DNA from: a virus
DNA length: 64,000 nt
Direction: 5' to 3' (one strand)
IMG/VR virus record: IMGVR_UViG_3300031857_000054
Span: 1 to 64,000 of that record
Shown: positions 7,493 through 16,368 of the stretch, in pieces
Layout of the letters: every line of letters begins with the position of its first letter
Numbering within the stretch: position 1 is the first letter of the stretch
Position numbers and translations under genes: made by a program
Notes under the pieces: model-generated
Databases searched by the model: none
What the model saw: only the letters and a program-made list of their open reading frames with translations
What the model was told of the DNA's origin: nothing

Positions 7493-7844
7493 TTTCTTGT
7501 TCTCTCTGTTGGTTAATAAAGTTTGCTTCTTCGTCTCTTAGGTGGTCAAATGCTGGGTCATCGTCGTAGTCAACTTCGGGTAAAGTAATGTCAACTATTT
7601 CTCCACCTACAAATAGCTGGTGAGTGTCTTCTCCATCATGTGTAATAGTGTCTATTTCTGTTAAAGTTTCAGAGATTACTTCAGCTTCCTCTGAGTCATA
7701 CATATCGCAGTCAAAATCATTACTTACATACATTTCTTTAGCTTTTTCTTTAGCTTCTTCTAAACTATTTGCCTCAATTACAGTAGTGTTTCTAACCCAA
7801 ACTGTAAATTTTCTTTCTAGAATAACGTCAAAAAGGTGTTTCAT
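7485..7844 (-). CDS. Unrecognised 119-aa acidic protein
   Basis: N-terminal KHLFDVILERKFTVWVRNTTVIEANSLEEAKEKAKEMY is a beta-beta-alpha arrangement like the small DpnD/PcfM-type domain that occurs on mobile elements. The C-terminal half is highly acidic (FDCDMYDSEEAEVISETLTEI, EVDYDDDPAFDHLRDEEANF), which could mimic DNA or bind a basic partner. The DpnD/PcfM resemblance is weak. Confidence 0.5.
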   Translation of the reverse strand: MKHLFDVILERKFTVWVRNTTVIEANSLEEAKEKAKEMYVSNDFDCDMYDSEEAEVISETLTEIDTITHDGEDTHQLFVGGEIVDITLPEVDYDDDPAFDHLRDEEANFINQQREQENE

Positions 7845-7845
7845 A

Positions 7846-8403
7846 TTAGTTTGCTGCTATTGCGATAAAGTAGTAGGAACCAGGAGTTTCTTTGTCTGCT
7901 TTCTTGTAACTAATTTCAGACACTAGTGTGCTACTGTTAGTAAGCTTCTTAGTAATATGCACATATGTTTTAACCTTGTGCTCTTCTGTATACTTACGAC
8001 CAATATTAATAGCGTCTATCTGAAACTCACTACTGCCGATTACATCTCCGTCAAACAACTGTACTTCATAGATTGTCTTCCAAACACGATTACCTCTTTG
8101 TGGTGTAGTTGTAACTTGAGTCTTAATCTTGTTGTTGTTAACTACTGGCTTTGTTGTACAGATACCTACAGCACTACCCCACTTAGTAATCTTGTTATTT
8201 TCATACAGCCATTCCGCAAAATCCCCAAGACTTTTGCCTGAGGATAAGTACTCTTTAGTCATATCAACAAAACCTTGAGTTGTACTAATGGTTCCGTTGT
8301 ATGAATCATTGCCGTATTCGTAAACTGCTTCTTCTACTGCATTTCTATATGCCTCTCTCATCGAGGCTCCTCTAGATGTTAATTCAATTAATTGTGCTCC
8401 CAT
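7846..8403 (-). CDS. Unrecognised 185-aa protein
   Basis: MGAQLIELTSRGASMREAYRNAVEEAVYEYG begins with a helical domain, a linker follows (TTKPVVNNNKIKTQVTTTPQ), then a beta-rich C-terminal half that resembles a small ligand- or DNA-binding sheet. Soluble. It lies directly downstream of the DNA polymerase (15 bp) in the same transcript. No family recognised. Confidence 0.55.
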   Translation of the reverse strand: MGAQLIELTSRGASMREAYRNAVEEAVYEYGNDSYNGTISTTQGFVDMTKEYLSSGKSLGDFAEWLYENNKITKWGSAVGICTTKPVVNNNKIKTQVTTTPQRGNRVWKTIYEVQLFDGDVIGSSEFQIDAINIGRKYTEEHKVKTYVHITKKLTNSSTLVSEISYKKADKETPGSYYFIAIAAN

Positions 8404-8418
8404 AATTTTTTTGTTTAG

Positions 8419-10422
8419 TTATTTCTTCCAATAAGGTGCGATACAAGGGTCAGCTTTCAGCGGTATAGTTTTACAAAACTTACTGCCTGCTTTCTCCATT
8501 GCATCTTGTAATGCATTAGCACATTCCTCAGCTAATGATTGAGGACATTCCACTAGGTTTTCGTCGTGGATTGTGTTTACAAACTTTACTGTAAATAGTA
8601 GTTTGTTTGGTACGAGATAGTTGTGCCAGAATAAAACACAAGATAACTTGGTTATTTCTGAAGACTCGCCTTGGATAGGATAGTTCAATGACATACGTTC
8701 AATCTCACCTTTCTTCATAGAGAATGCTTGTACTTCTTTCTTAAGCTCTCTAAAAGTAGGAGTATTGTTTTCTTTGTGTCTTTTGTAACTTTCCCAAAAA
8801 TCGTTAGTCATCTTGCCCTTCTTCTCCATGTACCATTCATAGTTGTCTACGTAAGACTTTTTACCTGTTACTTCTGAAATCAATACATAGCCATTCTTCA
8901 GTCCGAACTGTTTGGCTTTCTCAAAGTATGATTTCAATCCAGGAAATGCTCTGAAGTATGAATCATAGATATGCTGACCCTGATCTAGAGTTAGTCCTAA
9001 CTGATCCGCAATACCTCTTCCGCTGCCTCCGTAGTTGATGGCGAAACCTGCCACCTTTGCTGCTTGACGTTTCTCTTTATGCTTCTTCTTGATGTCATCA
9101 AGTGGCATGCCGTCTAGCTCTGGATACATCTTAGATGCCACAAATGAGTGCATATCTCCAAGATCCTTCCTGTAGAACTCTAATAGGTTCTCGTCAAGAC
9201 ATTTGTTCACTAGAACAATCTGCTCTTGACCTGTGTAATCACAGCCTATTAATGTGTTTCCTTCTTCTGCTACAAAACAACTTCTAGTTTCTACGTCACT
9301 AGGTATGTTTTGAAAGTTTGGATAAGCTTCTCCTGTAGCTTTGTTTCGTCCACCACTAGATAAGCGTCCAGTATTCATCAACTGCTTATAACTTGTGTGT
9401 ATTCTACCACTAACGGGGTTAATTAGCTTTAGCCAATTGTCGCCATACGTTCCGATATTCTTTTGGCATTCTTTGTATCGGATGTATGTTTCAAGTATAG
9501 GAAACTCTTCTACTTGTTTTACTAATTGACTTGACTCTGTAGTCTTCTTAACTACACCTTTGTCTACTATCTCAACGTCTACACCCATCATTTCAAATAG
9601 TTTAATGACTTGGGTTGCGCTGTTCCAGTTGATGTTGGTACTTAAACCTGGATTAAATAGATCTGTCTGTAAATCTACAAACTTGTCGTACTTATTCTCG
9701 ATTACATAGTTGTCAAGTTCTTTTCTTAGTTCTTCTGCTTCATTCTTAATCTTTCCCAATCGGTTGAGCCACTTCTCTACGTCTAGCTTCATACCGCAGT
9801 ATTCAATGTAAGATAAAACAATTACGAACCGATTATCTAGGTCAATAGATAATGTACAGTTCTTTTCCTTGATTAGTTCTTCTTGTTGTCTTCTGATTTC
9901 ATGTAGATATACTACGTCTGTGCCGCTATACCTAATGAAATCTACTGTAAACCTACCAGTAATGTTAAGACGCTCTGCCTTATCCATATACTTACCGCAG
10001 TATCTATCTACACAATCTGCCAAAGAACACTTATGGGTATCTACTCCTAAGTAAAGTGTCTTCTCTGCAATGAATGTGTCATATATCTTAGACGGTATAA
10101 TTCGGTTGTGCAAAAGAAATCTGATGTCAAACTTTAAGTTATGACCTATCAGTTCTTTCTTCTCAAGGATGTCCTTGAAGATTTGAATGTCAACAGTTGC
10201 TGTATCTATTACAAACTGAACTTGAGCATTACCAATCTGAATACATACTATCCTATCAGTATATGGATCAAAGCCCAGCGTCTCTATGTCAAATCCAAGT
10301 ACGTCCTGACTTTCCAAGTAGGATAAACAAGATGAGATTGTACAAGGCAATATCTCATCACGAGATAGTGTCTTGATTTCTTTTTGTAGTTCGGTGTTAT
10401 TTGTAATAAAATACAGTGCCAT
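8419..10422 (-). CDS. Family A DNA polymerase with 3'-5' exonuclease
   Basis: 667 aa, replicative polymerase. The N-terminal exonuclease domain (about residues 30-190) has LGFDIETLGFDP (Exo I, D-x-E), IGHNLKFDIRFLL (Exo II, N-x-x-x-D) and a YSGTDVVYLHEI Exo III-like element. The polymerase domain has motif A at IGCDYTGQEQIVL, the O helix at RQAAKVAGFAINYGGSGRG (R, K, F, Y, G as in PolA motif B), and motif C at FVNTIHDENLVEC. There is no 5'-3' exonuclease domain, as usual in phage PolA. One-base overlap with the NinG gene. Probably the main replicase together with the primase and DnaB helicase upstream. Confidence 0.95.
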   Translation of the reverse strand: MALYFITNNTELQKEIKTLSRDEILPCTISSCLSYLESQDVLGFDIETLGFDPYTDRIVCIQIGNAQVQFVIDTATVDIQIFKDILEKKELIGHNLKFDIRFLLHNRIIPSKIYDTFIAEKTLYLGVDTHKCSLADCVDRYCGKYMDKAERLNITGRFTVDFIRYSGTDVVYLHEIRRQQEELIKEKNCTLSIDLDNRFVIVLSYIEYCGMKLDVEKWLNRLGKIKNEAEELRKELDNYVIENKYDKFVDLQTDLFNPGLSTNINWNSATQVIKLFEMMGVDVEIVDKGVVKKTTESSQLVKQVEEFPILETYIRYKECQKNIGTYGDNWLKLINPVSGRIHTSYKQLMNTGRLSSGGRNKATGEAYPNFQNIPSDVETRSCFVAEEGNTLIGCDYTGQEQIVLVNKCLDENLLEFYRKDLGDMHSFVASKMYPELDGMPLDDIKKKHKEKRQAAKVAGFAINYGGSGRGIADQLGLTLDQGQHIYDSYFRAFPGLKSYFEKAKQFGLKNGYVLISEVTGKKSYVDNYEWYMEKKGKMTNDFWESYKRHKENNTPTFRELKKEVQAFSMKKGEIERMSLNYPIQGESSEITKLSCVLFWHNYLVPNKLLFTVKFVNTIHDENLVECPQSLAEECANALQDAMEKAGSKFCKTIPLKADPCIAPYWKK

Positions 10423-11039
10423 TACTCCCAGATGTTTAGTTTCTTTCTTAGCTCCCCTACTTGTTCTTCGTAATGACTAATCATCGCCATCATCTCATCA
10501 GACGTAAATTTCTTCTGCTCACGAGACATGCGTACCATAGACTCTGCAGTGCCTTGACCATGCAGTTTATCTAAGTTTACTCCGAAAGTGTATTGGTTGC
10601 CACTCAATCCGATGTTACAAGCATAACATTGGGGCTTGCAATTTAGTACATGGAATCGAGTTGAGTAGAATCTTCTTGACTGAAAATGTCCACATTGTAT
10701 CTCTCTCCAGTGCAAAACTTTATCACATGTAAAACATTGAGCACTATGCTCCTTCTTAACACCTGATAATCTAACATAGACGCTAAAGATTCTGTCAAGT
10801 TTCTTGGTGAGAACACCAATAGACTCTGCTTTCTTCTTACGCACCTTCTCTTTGCGCTCTTTAACTTTGGTTTGGTTAATACGCTTTACACAAACTGCAC
10901 ATAGCTTCTTCGACTTGTTGGAATATGGTCTCTTCTTGCCACATTCACTACATATAGTTTCGACTACAGGTTTGTCCTTCTTTACAGGTTCTCCTTTAAC
11001 TGGAGTTTTCTTTTCCTGTGGGTCTTTTCTTCGCAACAT
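10422..11039 (-). CDS. NinG/Rap-like recombination endonuclease
   Basis: 205 aa. A basic N-terminus with a four-Cys zinc ribbon (CSECGKKRPYSNKSKKLCAVC) is followed by the NinG core: QCFTCDKVLHWREIQCGHFQ, then LNCKPQCYACNIGLSGNQY. Lambda NinG (Rap) is a Holliday-junction and branched-DNA endonuclease with this HNH-like Cys/His arrangement. The extra N-terminal zinc ribbon is longer than in lambda. Start is ATG 11039, directly after the terminator at 11052-11088, so a separate transcript probably begins here with a T-rich leader. Confidence 0.85.
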   Translation of the reverse strand: MLRRKDPQEKKTPVKGEPVKKDKPVVETICSECGKKRPYSNKSKKLCAVCVKRINQTKVKERKEKVRKKKAESIGVLTKKLDRIFSVYVRLSGVKKEHSAQCFTCDKVLHWREIQCGHFQSRRFYSTRFHVLNCKPQCYACNIGLSGNQYTFGVNLDKLHGQGTAESMVRMSREQKKFTSDEMMAMISHYEEQVGELRKKLNIWE

Positions 11040-11051
11040 AATACAATATAC

Positions 11052-11088
11052 AAAGGAAAAGAATAACCCAAGCTATACTCAGGTTATT
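11052..11088 (-). terminator. Terminator after the DUF932 gene
   Basis: 9-bp inverted repeat AATAACCTG/C-GGGTTATT (11062-11088) followed on the minus strand by CTTTTCCTTT, one of the variant T-rich leaders. Confidence 0.6.
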
Positions 11089-11111
11089 CTGTTCCTAATT
11101 GTTGGTTAATT

Positions 11112-11960
11112 TTAGATGTAAACCTCTACTGGTTTGCTCCGTACAAACTTGTTCTCGATTATGTCAAACGCACGTTGGTTAATACGAGCACCTGCACCGA
11201 ACATCAATGCCTTACGTTTAGTGTCAATGTCTTTGTAAGGAGTCATGTGATTGGTGAAACGTGTAACTGCATTAAACAATCCGTAAGCTGACTCACCGTG
11301 TGCTGCATACTCTGTAGACATTGCTGCTTTCAAATCATTCAGACGGTTGGTGCTACGAGTAGACTCCAAGTGACCTCCAATAATCTCAAACAAGAAATCA
11401 TCATCAATCTTACTAGGTACTACTGTATTGCTCATCTGAATCATACGCTGAATGGTCTGCTCTTCTGCAAACATAGATGCACGCAATGAGTTGATGATTC
11501 CTGCAAGTCTTTCCTTGTGGTTAGGTGTGTGTTTAACTGCTTCGCAATCTTTGAATGCCTGAAAGAAAGTGTTTTGGCAAATCACAACTACGTTAGTTGC
11601 ACCAAACCCAATCTTAGTTAAGCCGTCATGTGCAGTCAAACCTGTCAAGTAACGGAGATTCTTAGAACCACCAATAGTTACTTCAGGTAATTGAAACTGA
11701 TAATAGATACGCTCGCCCATTCCCAAACAACCACCACGTACAGCAGGGATGTTTACACTACCTGCGGCATCCATAAGCATTTCTACCACTTCGTGATTCT
11801 GTGTGATGGTGTACTTACCACCAACTAAGCCTAAGCATCTGTCGTTATCTTGTCTAAAGATACCATAGCCACTGGTAGGCTCTCCATTAGGACCAAACAA
11901 TGGTCTCTTCTCTACTGTCCAATCTGTGTGTGATGCGGTTAATAATTGTTCCTTGTTCAT
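11112..11960 (-). CDS. DUF932 phage/plasmid protein
   Basis: 282 aa. The sequence GYGIFRQDNDRCLGLVGGKYTITQNHEVVEML, then YYQFQLPEVTIGG, LTGLTAHDGLTKIGFGATNVVVICQNT and AESAYGLFNAVTRFTNH follows the DUF932 (LGT_TIGR03299) layout, including the conserved I-CxNT and the N-A-x-T-R-x-x-x-H elements. These proteins are abundant in phages and plasmids, but their function is not established; a DNA-binding or replication-linked role has been proposed. Overlaps the preceding gene by 4 bp (ATGA). Confidence 0.8.
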   Translation of the reverse strand: MNKEQLLTASHTDWTVEKRPLFGPNGEPTSGYGIFRQDNDRCLGLVGGKYTITQNHEVVEMLMDAAGSVNIPAVRGGCLGMGERIYYQFQLPEVTIGGSKNLRYLTGLTAHDGLTKIGFGATNVVVICQNTFFQAFKDCEAVKHTPNHKERLAGIINSLRASMFAEEQTIQRMIQMSNTVVPSKIDDDFLFEIIGGHLESTRSTNRLNDLKAAMSTEYAAHGESAYGLFNAVTRFTNHMTPYKDIDTKRKALMFGAGARINQRAFDIIENKFVRSKPVEVYI

Positions 11961-12187
11961 TTTAGTTCTTTAATTGTTTTTAAAAGTAATTCTAGTTCTT
12001 TAATTCTTCCTAAGTGCTCACAATAGTCAAACTCACTTGTACCAGCGTCTCTAGTTGCCTTTAACTCATCTAGTCTGTCGCTGACATAATTAGCCAAGTA
12101 GCTTGTTGTTTGTGCCACAGTTCTACTTTCTACGGTCTGTATCAGTTCGTCTAAAGTCTCTGCCATAGTTTTGTTTTCTGTTGTCAT
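11957..12187 (-). CDS. Small helical protein, unknown
   Basis: 76 aa, essentially all helix (METLDELIQTVESRT-like heptads, then LKATRDAGTSEFDYCEHLGRIKELELLLKTIKELK). Likely a coiled-coil dimer. Start overlaps the UNG stop by one base, and its stop overlaps the DUF932 start. May be a partner of one of these. Confidence 0.55.
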   Translation of the reverse strand: MTTENKTMAETLDELIQTVESRTVAQTTSYLANYVSDRLDELKATRDAGTSEFDYCEHLGRIKELELLLKTIKELK

Positions 12188-12885
12188 TAAGTTTTAATCC
12201 ATTCGATGTTGTAGCCATTGGCTCCCATCAGGTGTGTGTTAATTTGTTTGAAGTGGTTACAACTCCACTGTCTGCCTTGATAACTTGCAGCTACAGGATG
12301 CTCTGCTGTAAGGACGATGTGATGACTGCCTATTTTACTTTGAAAGGCTTGTGCATCTTTACCCCATAAACAGAATATAACTCCTGTAGAGTACTCGTTA
12401 AGTGCATTGATTACTTCAGTTGTCCAGTTCTCCCAAACTTTCATATGACTACCAGGCTTACCCTGCTCAACGGTTAACGCAGCGTTGAGCATAAGTACAC
12501 CTTGTTTTGCCCAATGTTCAATATCCAAGTCAACAGGGAACGTCATTTCATCTGAATAGAAATCCTCCTTGATTCTATTGTAAATCTGCCTAAGGCTAGG
12601 AGGTATATAATCTCTATCTCTAGGTGCAAATGAAAGTCCACATGCTACTGGTTTCTCTTTATATAAGTTTGGGTATGGATCCATTCCAATAATGACGGTA
12701 TTGACATTATTGTATGGAGTTAGTTGAAATGCTCTGAAGATTTCGTTACTTGGAGGAAAGACATCCGTTTCTTTTCTTTTGGATGCAACATATCTTCCAA
12801 GTTTTGTGAATTCTTCTGATTCAATGTAGTGTCTCAGTTTGTTATACCAATCGTCAGGTATATCTATTCTTTTAGTTAACGACAT
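12187..12885 (-). CDS. ung: Uracil-DNA glycosylase, variant motifs
   Basis: 232 aa, family 1 UNG size. The water-activating motif is GMDPYP (canonical GQDPYH), retaining the Asp. The Phe/Asn uracil pocket is visible in CGLSFAPRD and LLNAALTVEQGKPGSH, the latter being the canonical LLLNxxLTV-x-x-G-x-x-x-SH motif. The Leu-insertion motif is HPVAAS instead of HPSPLS. Removes uracil from DNA, fitting a phage that makes dUMP for ThyX. Loss of the His in motif A and the changed HPSPLS loop could reduce activity or alter specificity. Overlaps the DnaA-like gene by 14 bp. Confidence 0.9.
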   Translation of the reverse strand: MSLTKRIDIPDDWYNKLRHYIESEEFTKLGRYVASKRKETDVFPPSNEIFRAFQLTPYNNVNTVIIGMDPYPNLYKEKPVACGLSFAPRDRDYIPPSLRQIYNRIKEDFYSDEMTFPVDLDIEHWAKQGVLMLNAALTVEQGKPGSHMKVWENWTTEVINALNEYSTGVIFCLWGKDAQAFQSKIGSHHIVLTAEHPVAASYQGRQWSCNHFKQINTHLMGANGYNIEWIKT

Positions 12886-13459
12886 TTTTACTTCTTTTGG
12901 CTTTTCTTTCTGCTTTGATTTTGGCGTATTCGGCTGATTGGTTTTCTAGTACGTCTTTAGTAATAAACAAATGAGGCATCTCTTCTTTGATTCTTGAGAT
13001 TGTATTGAAGTACTTGATTGCATACATAGAGTCACTTTCTAATAAATCTTCGTGAGTACCTGTGTTATGAATGATAGTGCTGTGGTCTCTGCCAAACATC
13101 CTGCCCAAATCAGAGTAAGTATAGGCACGATAATAGTAGAAGAAGCACATGAGAATCATCCGAACCTCAACTATTTCTCTTCTCCTACTGCTAGATATAA
13201 CACTATTAAAGTCATAGTGGTTATAGTCACAAGCTATCTGAACTATCTTTAACTCATCTATACTCATTGGTCTGAATGGCTTAATCTTAAGAGGTTTCTT
13301 CTTCTTATTACTACCAAAAGACTTATTCTTGTAGGGTTTAATAGTTTCTAGTCCTAAGATCTTAGTAACAGTTCTATCTACATACCAAGTATCTACATCA
13401 GGCATATCCTTTGAGCACTCTTTAACGACAATCTCTACAATATTTCGTATTGTTTGCAT
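12872..13459 (-). CDS. DnaA domain IV-like DNA-binding protein
   Basis: 195 aa. Residues about 60-140 read as a DnaA C-terminal domain: SSRRREIVEVRMILMCFFYY (basic helix with the conserved Arg), AYTYSDLGRMFGRDHSTIIH (the DnaA signature GRDHSTV-H), then a recognition-like helix. There is no AAA+ domain. The N-terminus is short with a basic linker (KSFGSNKKKKPLKIKPF). It could bind DnaA-box-like sites at the phage origin or act on the host origin. Sits between UNG and primase in an overlapping operon. Confidence 0.8.
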   Translation of the reverse strand: MQTIRNIVEIVVKECSKDMPDVDTWYVDRTVTKILGLETIKPYKNKSFGSNKKKKPLKIKPFRPMSIDELKIVQIACDYNHYDFNSVISSSRRREIVEVRMILMCFFYYYRAYTYSDLGRMFGRDHSTIIHNTGTHEDLLESDSMYAIKYFNTISRIKEEMPHLFITKDVLENQSAEYAKIKAERKAKRSKNVVN

Positions 13460-14397
13460 AGTTCTATTAGTTTTGTTATTCCGTGTGTTTTAACAATGTC
13501 ACTAGTGTCTTTACCTAGCTGTGCATTGTGTATTATTCTTACTAGTTTAGGGTACTTAGCAACCATTTTTTGTGATTTTTCTTCACCAGTTGCATCAGCA
13601 TCATACCAAATAAACACCTGTTTAAATCTGCTGAACAAATCCTCCATAGTTTCTTCGCTAAGTAAACTTGACTCTGACCTAGGTGATACTGCATTTAATC
13701 CAATGGTAGAAAACACCATAACATCCTTTGTGGATTTAGTTATGATTAGTTTATTTCCCTTTGCTGGTAATACAAAAGCACCTTCAAGTTCTTGAGTATA
13801 GTTATTCCTAAACTTCTTATCCTTATTGAACGGTCTGTACAACTTAATTTTGTCTCCCTCAATATACCTGTAGCATGGATCTCTATCACTATCCATGTAG
13901 GTTAGTGTCTCATAGGTCCATACTTTCTTTACTCTTCTGACATTGTACTTTTTAAGTGTCTTTAGGTCGATGTTAAACTGGCCCCAGAACTCTAAATCTT
14001 TCTGGGTGTATGGTCTAACTTCTACCTTAATTACAGTTTCTTGTTCACTCTCCTCCTTATTGTACTTTATGGTAGGAGTAGGGAGTTCAAGTGGCTGTAA
14101 GTTTGACATCTGTTGATACATGTGATGAGAACTTAAAGACTTACCTGCTCTTAAGTTAGCTATCTGAAAGCAATCAAACTGTTTACCTAAACTAAAGTCA
14201 TTGAATACTAAAACACCGACACGTGTGTAGAAAAAGTAACACTTTGGAGTATTGTCTTCTCTAAATGGATTTAGATAAGCATGTCGTAACCGAATGGGTT
14301 CTCCAAAGTAATACTCCATGATTTGTTCCTGGCTGAAAATAGTCAGTAACTCCTCTCTACTTACTAGCTTGTTGGTTTTAATTGTACTTAGGTCCAT
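13435..14397 (-). CDS. DnaG-type primase with toprim domain
   Basis: 320 aa. The N-terminal half resembles the phage primase zinc-binding region but has lost the Cys ligands (PFREDNTPKCYFFYTRVGVLVF). The toprim domain (about 205-300) has KLIITKSTKDVMVFSTIGL, where bacterial DnaG carries a catalytic Glu (VxEGxxD) and this protein has Thr-Lys-Ser, and the second box VFIWYDADATGEE (D-x-D). The TKSTKD variant is familiar from phage primases. Makes RNA primers for PolA, presumably with the DnaB-type helicase at 16369. Overlaps the DnaA-like gene by 25 bp. Confidence 0.8.
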   Translation of the reverse strand: MDLSTIKTNKLVSREELLTIFSQEQIMEYYFGEPIRLRHAYLNPFREDNTPKCYFFYTRVGVLVFNDFSLGKQFDCFQIANLRAGKSLSSHHMYQQMSNLQPLELPTPTIKYNKEESEQETVIKVEVRPYTQKDLEFWGQFNIDLKTLKKYNVRRVKKVWTYETLTYMDSDRDPCYRYIEGDKIKLYRPFNKDKKFRNNYTQELEGAFVLPAKGNKLIITKSTKDVMVFSTIGLNAVSPRSESSLLSEETMEDLFSRFKQVFIWYDADATGEEKSQKMVAKYPKLVRIIHNAQLGKDTSDIVKTHGITKLIELCKQYEIL

Positions 14398-14414
14398 ATG
14401 ATTACTATTAATAG

Positions 14415-14440
14415 AAAAGAGGGGCAGGTTATACCCCTCT
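14415..14440 (-). terminator. Terminator after the SSB-like gene
   Basis: 7-bp stem AGAGGGG/CCCCTCT (14418-14440), followed on the minus strand by TTTTCTATT. It separates the SSB-like gene from the primase. Confidence 0.75.
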
Positions 14441-14458
14441 TCCTACTGCTATAACTAA

Positions 14459-15319
14459 TTAACCAAATAGATCATCCTCAAAAGGACTGCTACTTTCTGG
14501 TGCTTTGGTTACTGGTACATCTCCAAATGGATCATCATTAGTTGTCCAAGGGTCATTACCTGAGTCTACTGCATCAGGTGCACTGTCTGCAATATACTCT
14601 TTCAAATTAAAGCTATGACCGTAGTAATGACGGTAGCCATAATTATCATCAGTAATCTTGTTCTTCATGTAGTCGCTCAACTTACCATTAACTGTCAAGA
14701 ACATGCTGTTCCAAACATCTTGGTATTGACCATCCTTAACACCCAACAACACTTTAACACCTCCACCTTTGTTGTCAGCCCAAGCAAAGAACTCACGCAA
14801 TTCTTTTACGTTGCCTTTGATAATGTTCTTAATGTCATCCAACATGAATGGAGAGTTGTTAGTGTCGATGTTACCGTATGCTCTCAACAAGCTATACAAA
14901 TCTTCTTCACCACGCAACGCTTGACGCACGTTATCCAACTTCAACTTGTTGTAGTCAGCCAATTTGCTGTTACGCTCTGACAAATCTCCCAAGCTATCAG
15001 CCCAACAAGTCTTACTGTGATTGTCGATATACTGATTCTTACCTGACTGGCTAGTGCGTGGTTGATTGCTAAGAAACAAAGCAAACTTACCTAAGAGTGG
15101 AGTGGTGATGCTATCGTGATTCTTGTAGAAGAAGTCAATACGAGTAGAGTCTTCGGTAAAGTAATTTGGTTCTTTTACTTTCTCTACATCTACTTCATAC
15201 AACGCTGCAATTTGCTCACGAGTAGGGTTAATGGCTACAATTTTGATAGGAGCAATACCTGTAAACAACTTCTTGTTACTAGCTCCACTAGTTCTGGTTT
15301 CTAAATTTTCTAAATTCAT
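14459..15319 (-). CDS. Single-stranded DNA-binding protein (acidic-tailed)
   Basis: 286 aa. N-terminal and central region with aromatic and basic residues (RIDFFYKNHDSITTPLLGKFALFLSNQP, KTCWADSLGDL), a helical middle, then a disordered tail ending SSPFEDDLFG. The acidic, Phe-containing tip resembles the C-terminal peptides by which SSB and T4 gp32 recruit replication partners. Position between primase and helicase, its own terminator, and a size near gp32 (301 aa) support an ssDNA-binding role; similar proteins lie at this spot in crAss-like phages. No OB-fold signature can be proven by eye. Confidence 0.65.
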   Translation of the reverse strand: MNLENLETRTSGASNKKLFTGIAPIKIVAINPTREQIAALYEVDVEKVKEPNYFTEDSTRIDFFYKNHDSITTPLLGKFALFLSNQPRTSQSGKNQYIDNHSKTCWADSLGDLSERNSKLADYNKLKLDNVRQALRGEEDLYSLLRAYGNIDTNNSPFMLDDIKNIIKGNVKELREFFAWADNKGGGVKVLLGVKDGQYQDVWNSMFLTVNGKLSDYMKNKITDDNYGYRHYYGHSFNLKEYIADSAPDAVDSGNDPWTTNDDPFGDVPVTKAPESSSPFEDDLFG

Positions 15320-15346
15320 TGTTTTAAATGTTTAATTTTTTTTTTC

Positions 15347-16018
15347 TTAAGAATAATACTCGTCAATGTAATCTGTTACAACTTTCAAGTCGTTAGGAAT
15401 ACGGATTTCTGGAAACATACCTTGTGGTGACTTTGCTGGATACTTCTTCCAACGGTTAGTTACAAACTCGTAAGTTGCGTTGCCCTCATTATCTTCATCT
15501 ACGTGAGTGTACAATGCAATTGTGAATAAGCCTTCTAACACAATTTGGTTGTCAAGAAGTTTACCTGCTGTCTTCATCTTGTAAGAAACGATAGCTCCAT
15601 CGTCCATAATTTCCTCAGGATGGGAAAAGTAGAAAATTTTCAAGTCCGAACGTAATTTGCGGGCCTCCGTAAGTAATGTGACCATGTCCTTGGCCATTAT
15701 GGAAAACTTGGTGAAGCCTGTTTCTGTGGCTTTCTTTACCATGTTGAATCCCATAATGTAATTGGAATCTTCTAGGACTACATTCTTAATGTGTGGTGCC
15801 TTCTCGCTGATACTTTGTAGATACTTTACAACTTGCAGTGCTTCGTCTATTTCTGCATAGTTCTTGTTCTCTACATTGTACATCAAGTTGGAACCTTTGA
15901 ATGGAAGTTCTTTACGAGCGATGTTAATAATGTACGTTTCTTTTGGGTCGAGACTTTTGATTGACGTTGATTTCCCACTACCAGTGGGTCCGATTACTGC
16001 GATTAATTTACTAGACAT
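15347..16018 (-). CDS. AAA_24/Sak4-like RecA-fold ATPase
   Basis: 223 aa. Walker A AVIGPTGSGKSTS at residues 7-18 and a Walker B-like strand IKNVVLEDSNYIMGF (residues ~80). A sensor-type stretch LKIFYFSHPEE and the C-terminal LEGLFTIALYTHVDE match the AAA_24 layout of Sak4-type single-domain RecA-like ATPases that stimulate annealing by phage recombination proteins. Sits next to the SSB-like gene (27 bp), which fits a recombination or annealing role. Confidence 0.65.
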   Translation of the reverse strand: MSSKLIAVIGPTGSGKSTSIKSLDPKETYIINIARKELPFKGSNLMYNVENKNYAEIDEALQVVKYLQSISEKAPHIKNVVLEDSNYIMGFNMVKKATETGFTKFSIMAKDMVTLLTEARKLRSDLKIFYFSHPEEIMDDGAIVSYKMKTAGKLLDNQIVLEGLFTIALYTHVDEDNEGNATYEFVTNRWKKYPAKSPQGMFPEIRIPNDLKVVTDYIDEYYS

Positions 16019-16030
16019 TTGCTTTTTTGT

Positions 16031-16366
16031 TTATGGTTTATTTTCTTTTATATAATCCAAATCTCCGTCTTGCTCTAGTGCCCATCCATAAAGCAGTGTG
16101 AACTCTTTTACTAGCTTAATTAGGTCGTTTGTGCTGTAAGGTTCATTTGGTCTATAGTCAGATATTTCGAGCAAAGCGTCGTGATTGGCAACTAAGTATT
16201 GGAACATCCACTCTTGGAACTTAATCTCTTCATCAATTGTCCACTCATGCTCTTCCTGCCACATATCTTTCATGATGTCGATATCATTAAAATTTGTACC
16301 AACTCTAGCACACATTTCAATGAGTATAATTTCTAAGTGTTTTCCTGTTTTAAGCTTCTTTAACAT
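16031..16366 (-). CDS. Unrecognised 111-aa protein
   Basis: All-helical and acidic (MLKKLKTGKHLEIILIEMC, EEHEWTIDEEIKFQEWMFQYL, YSTNDLIKLVKEFTLLYGWAL). Lies 2 bp from the helicase gene and 12 bp before the RecA-fold ATPase gene. A helicase-loader or adaptor role is possible from position only. Confidence 0.5.
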   Translation of the reverse strand: MLKKLKTGKHLEIILIEMCARVGTNFNDIDIMKDMWQEEHEWTIDEEIKFQEWMFQYLVANHDALLEISDYRPNEPYSTNDLIKLVKEFTLLYGWALEQDGDLDYIKENKP

Positions 16367-16368
16367 TT

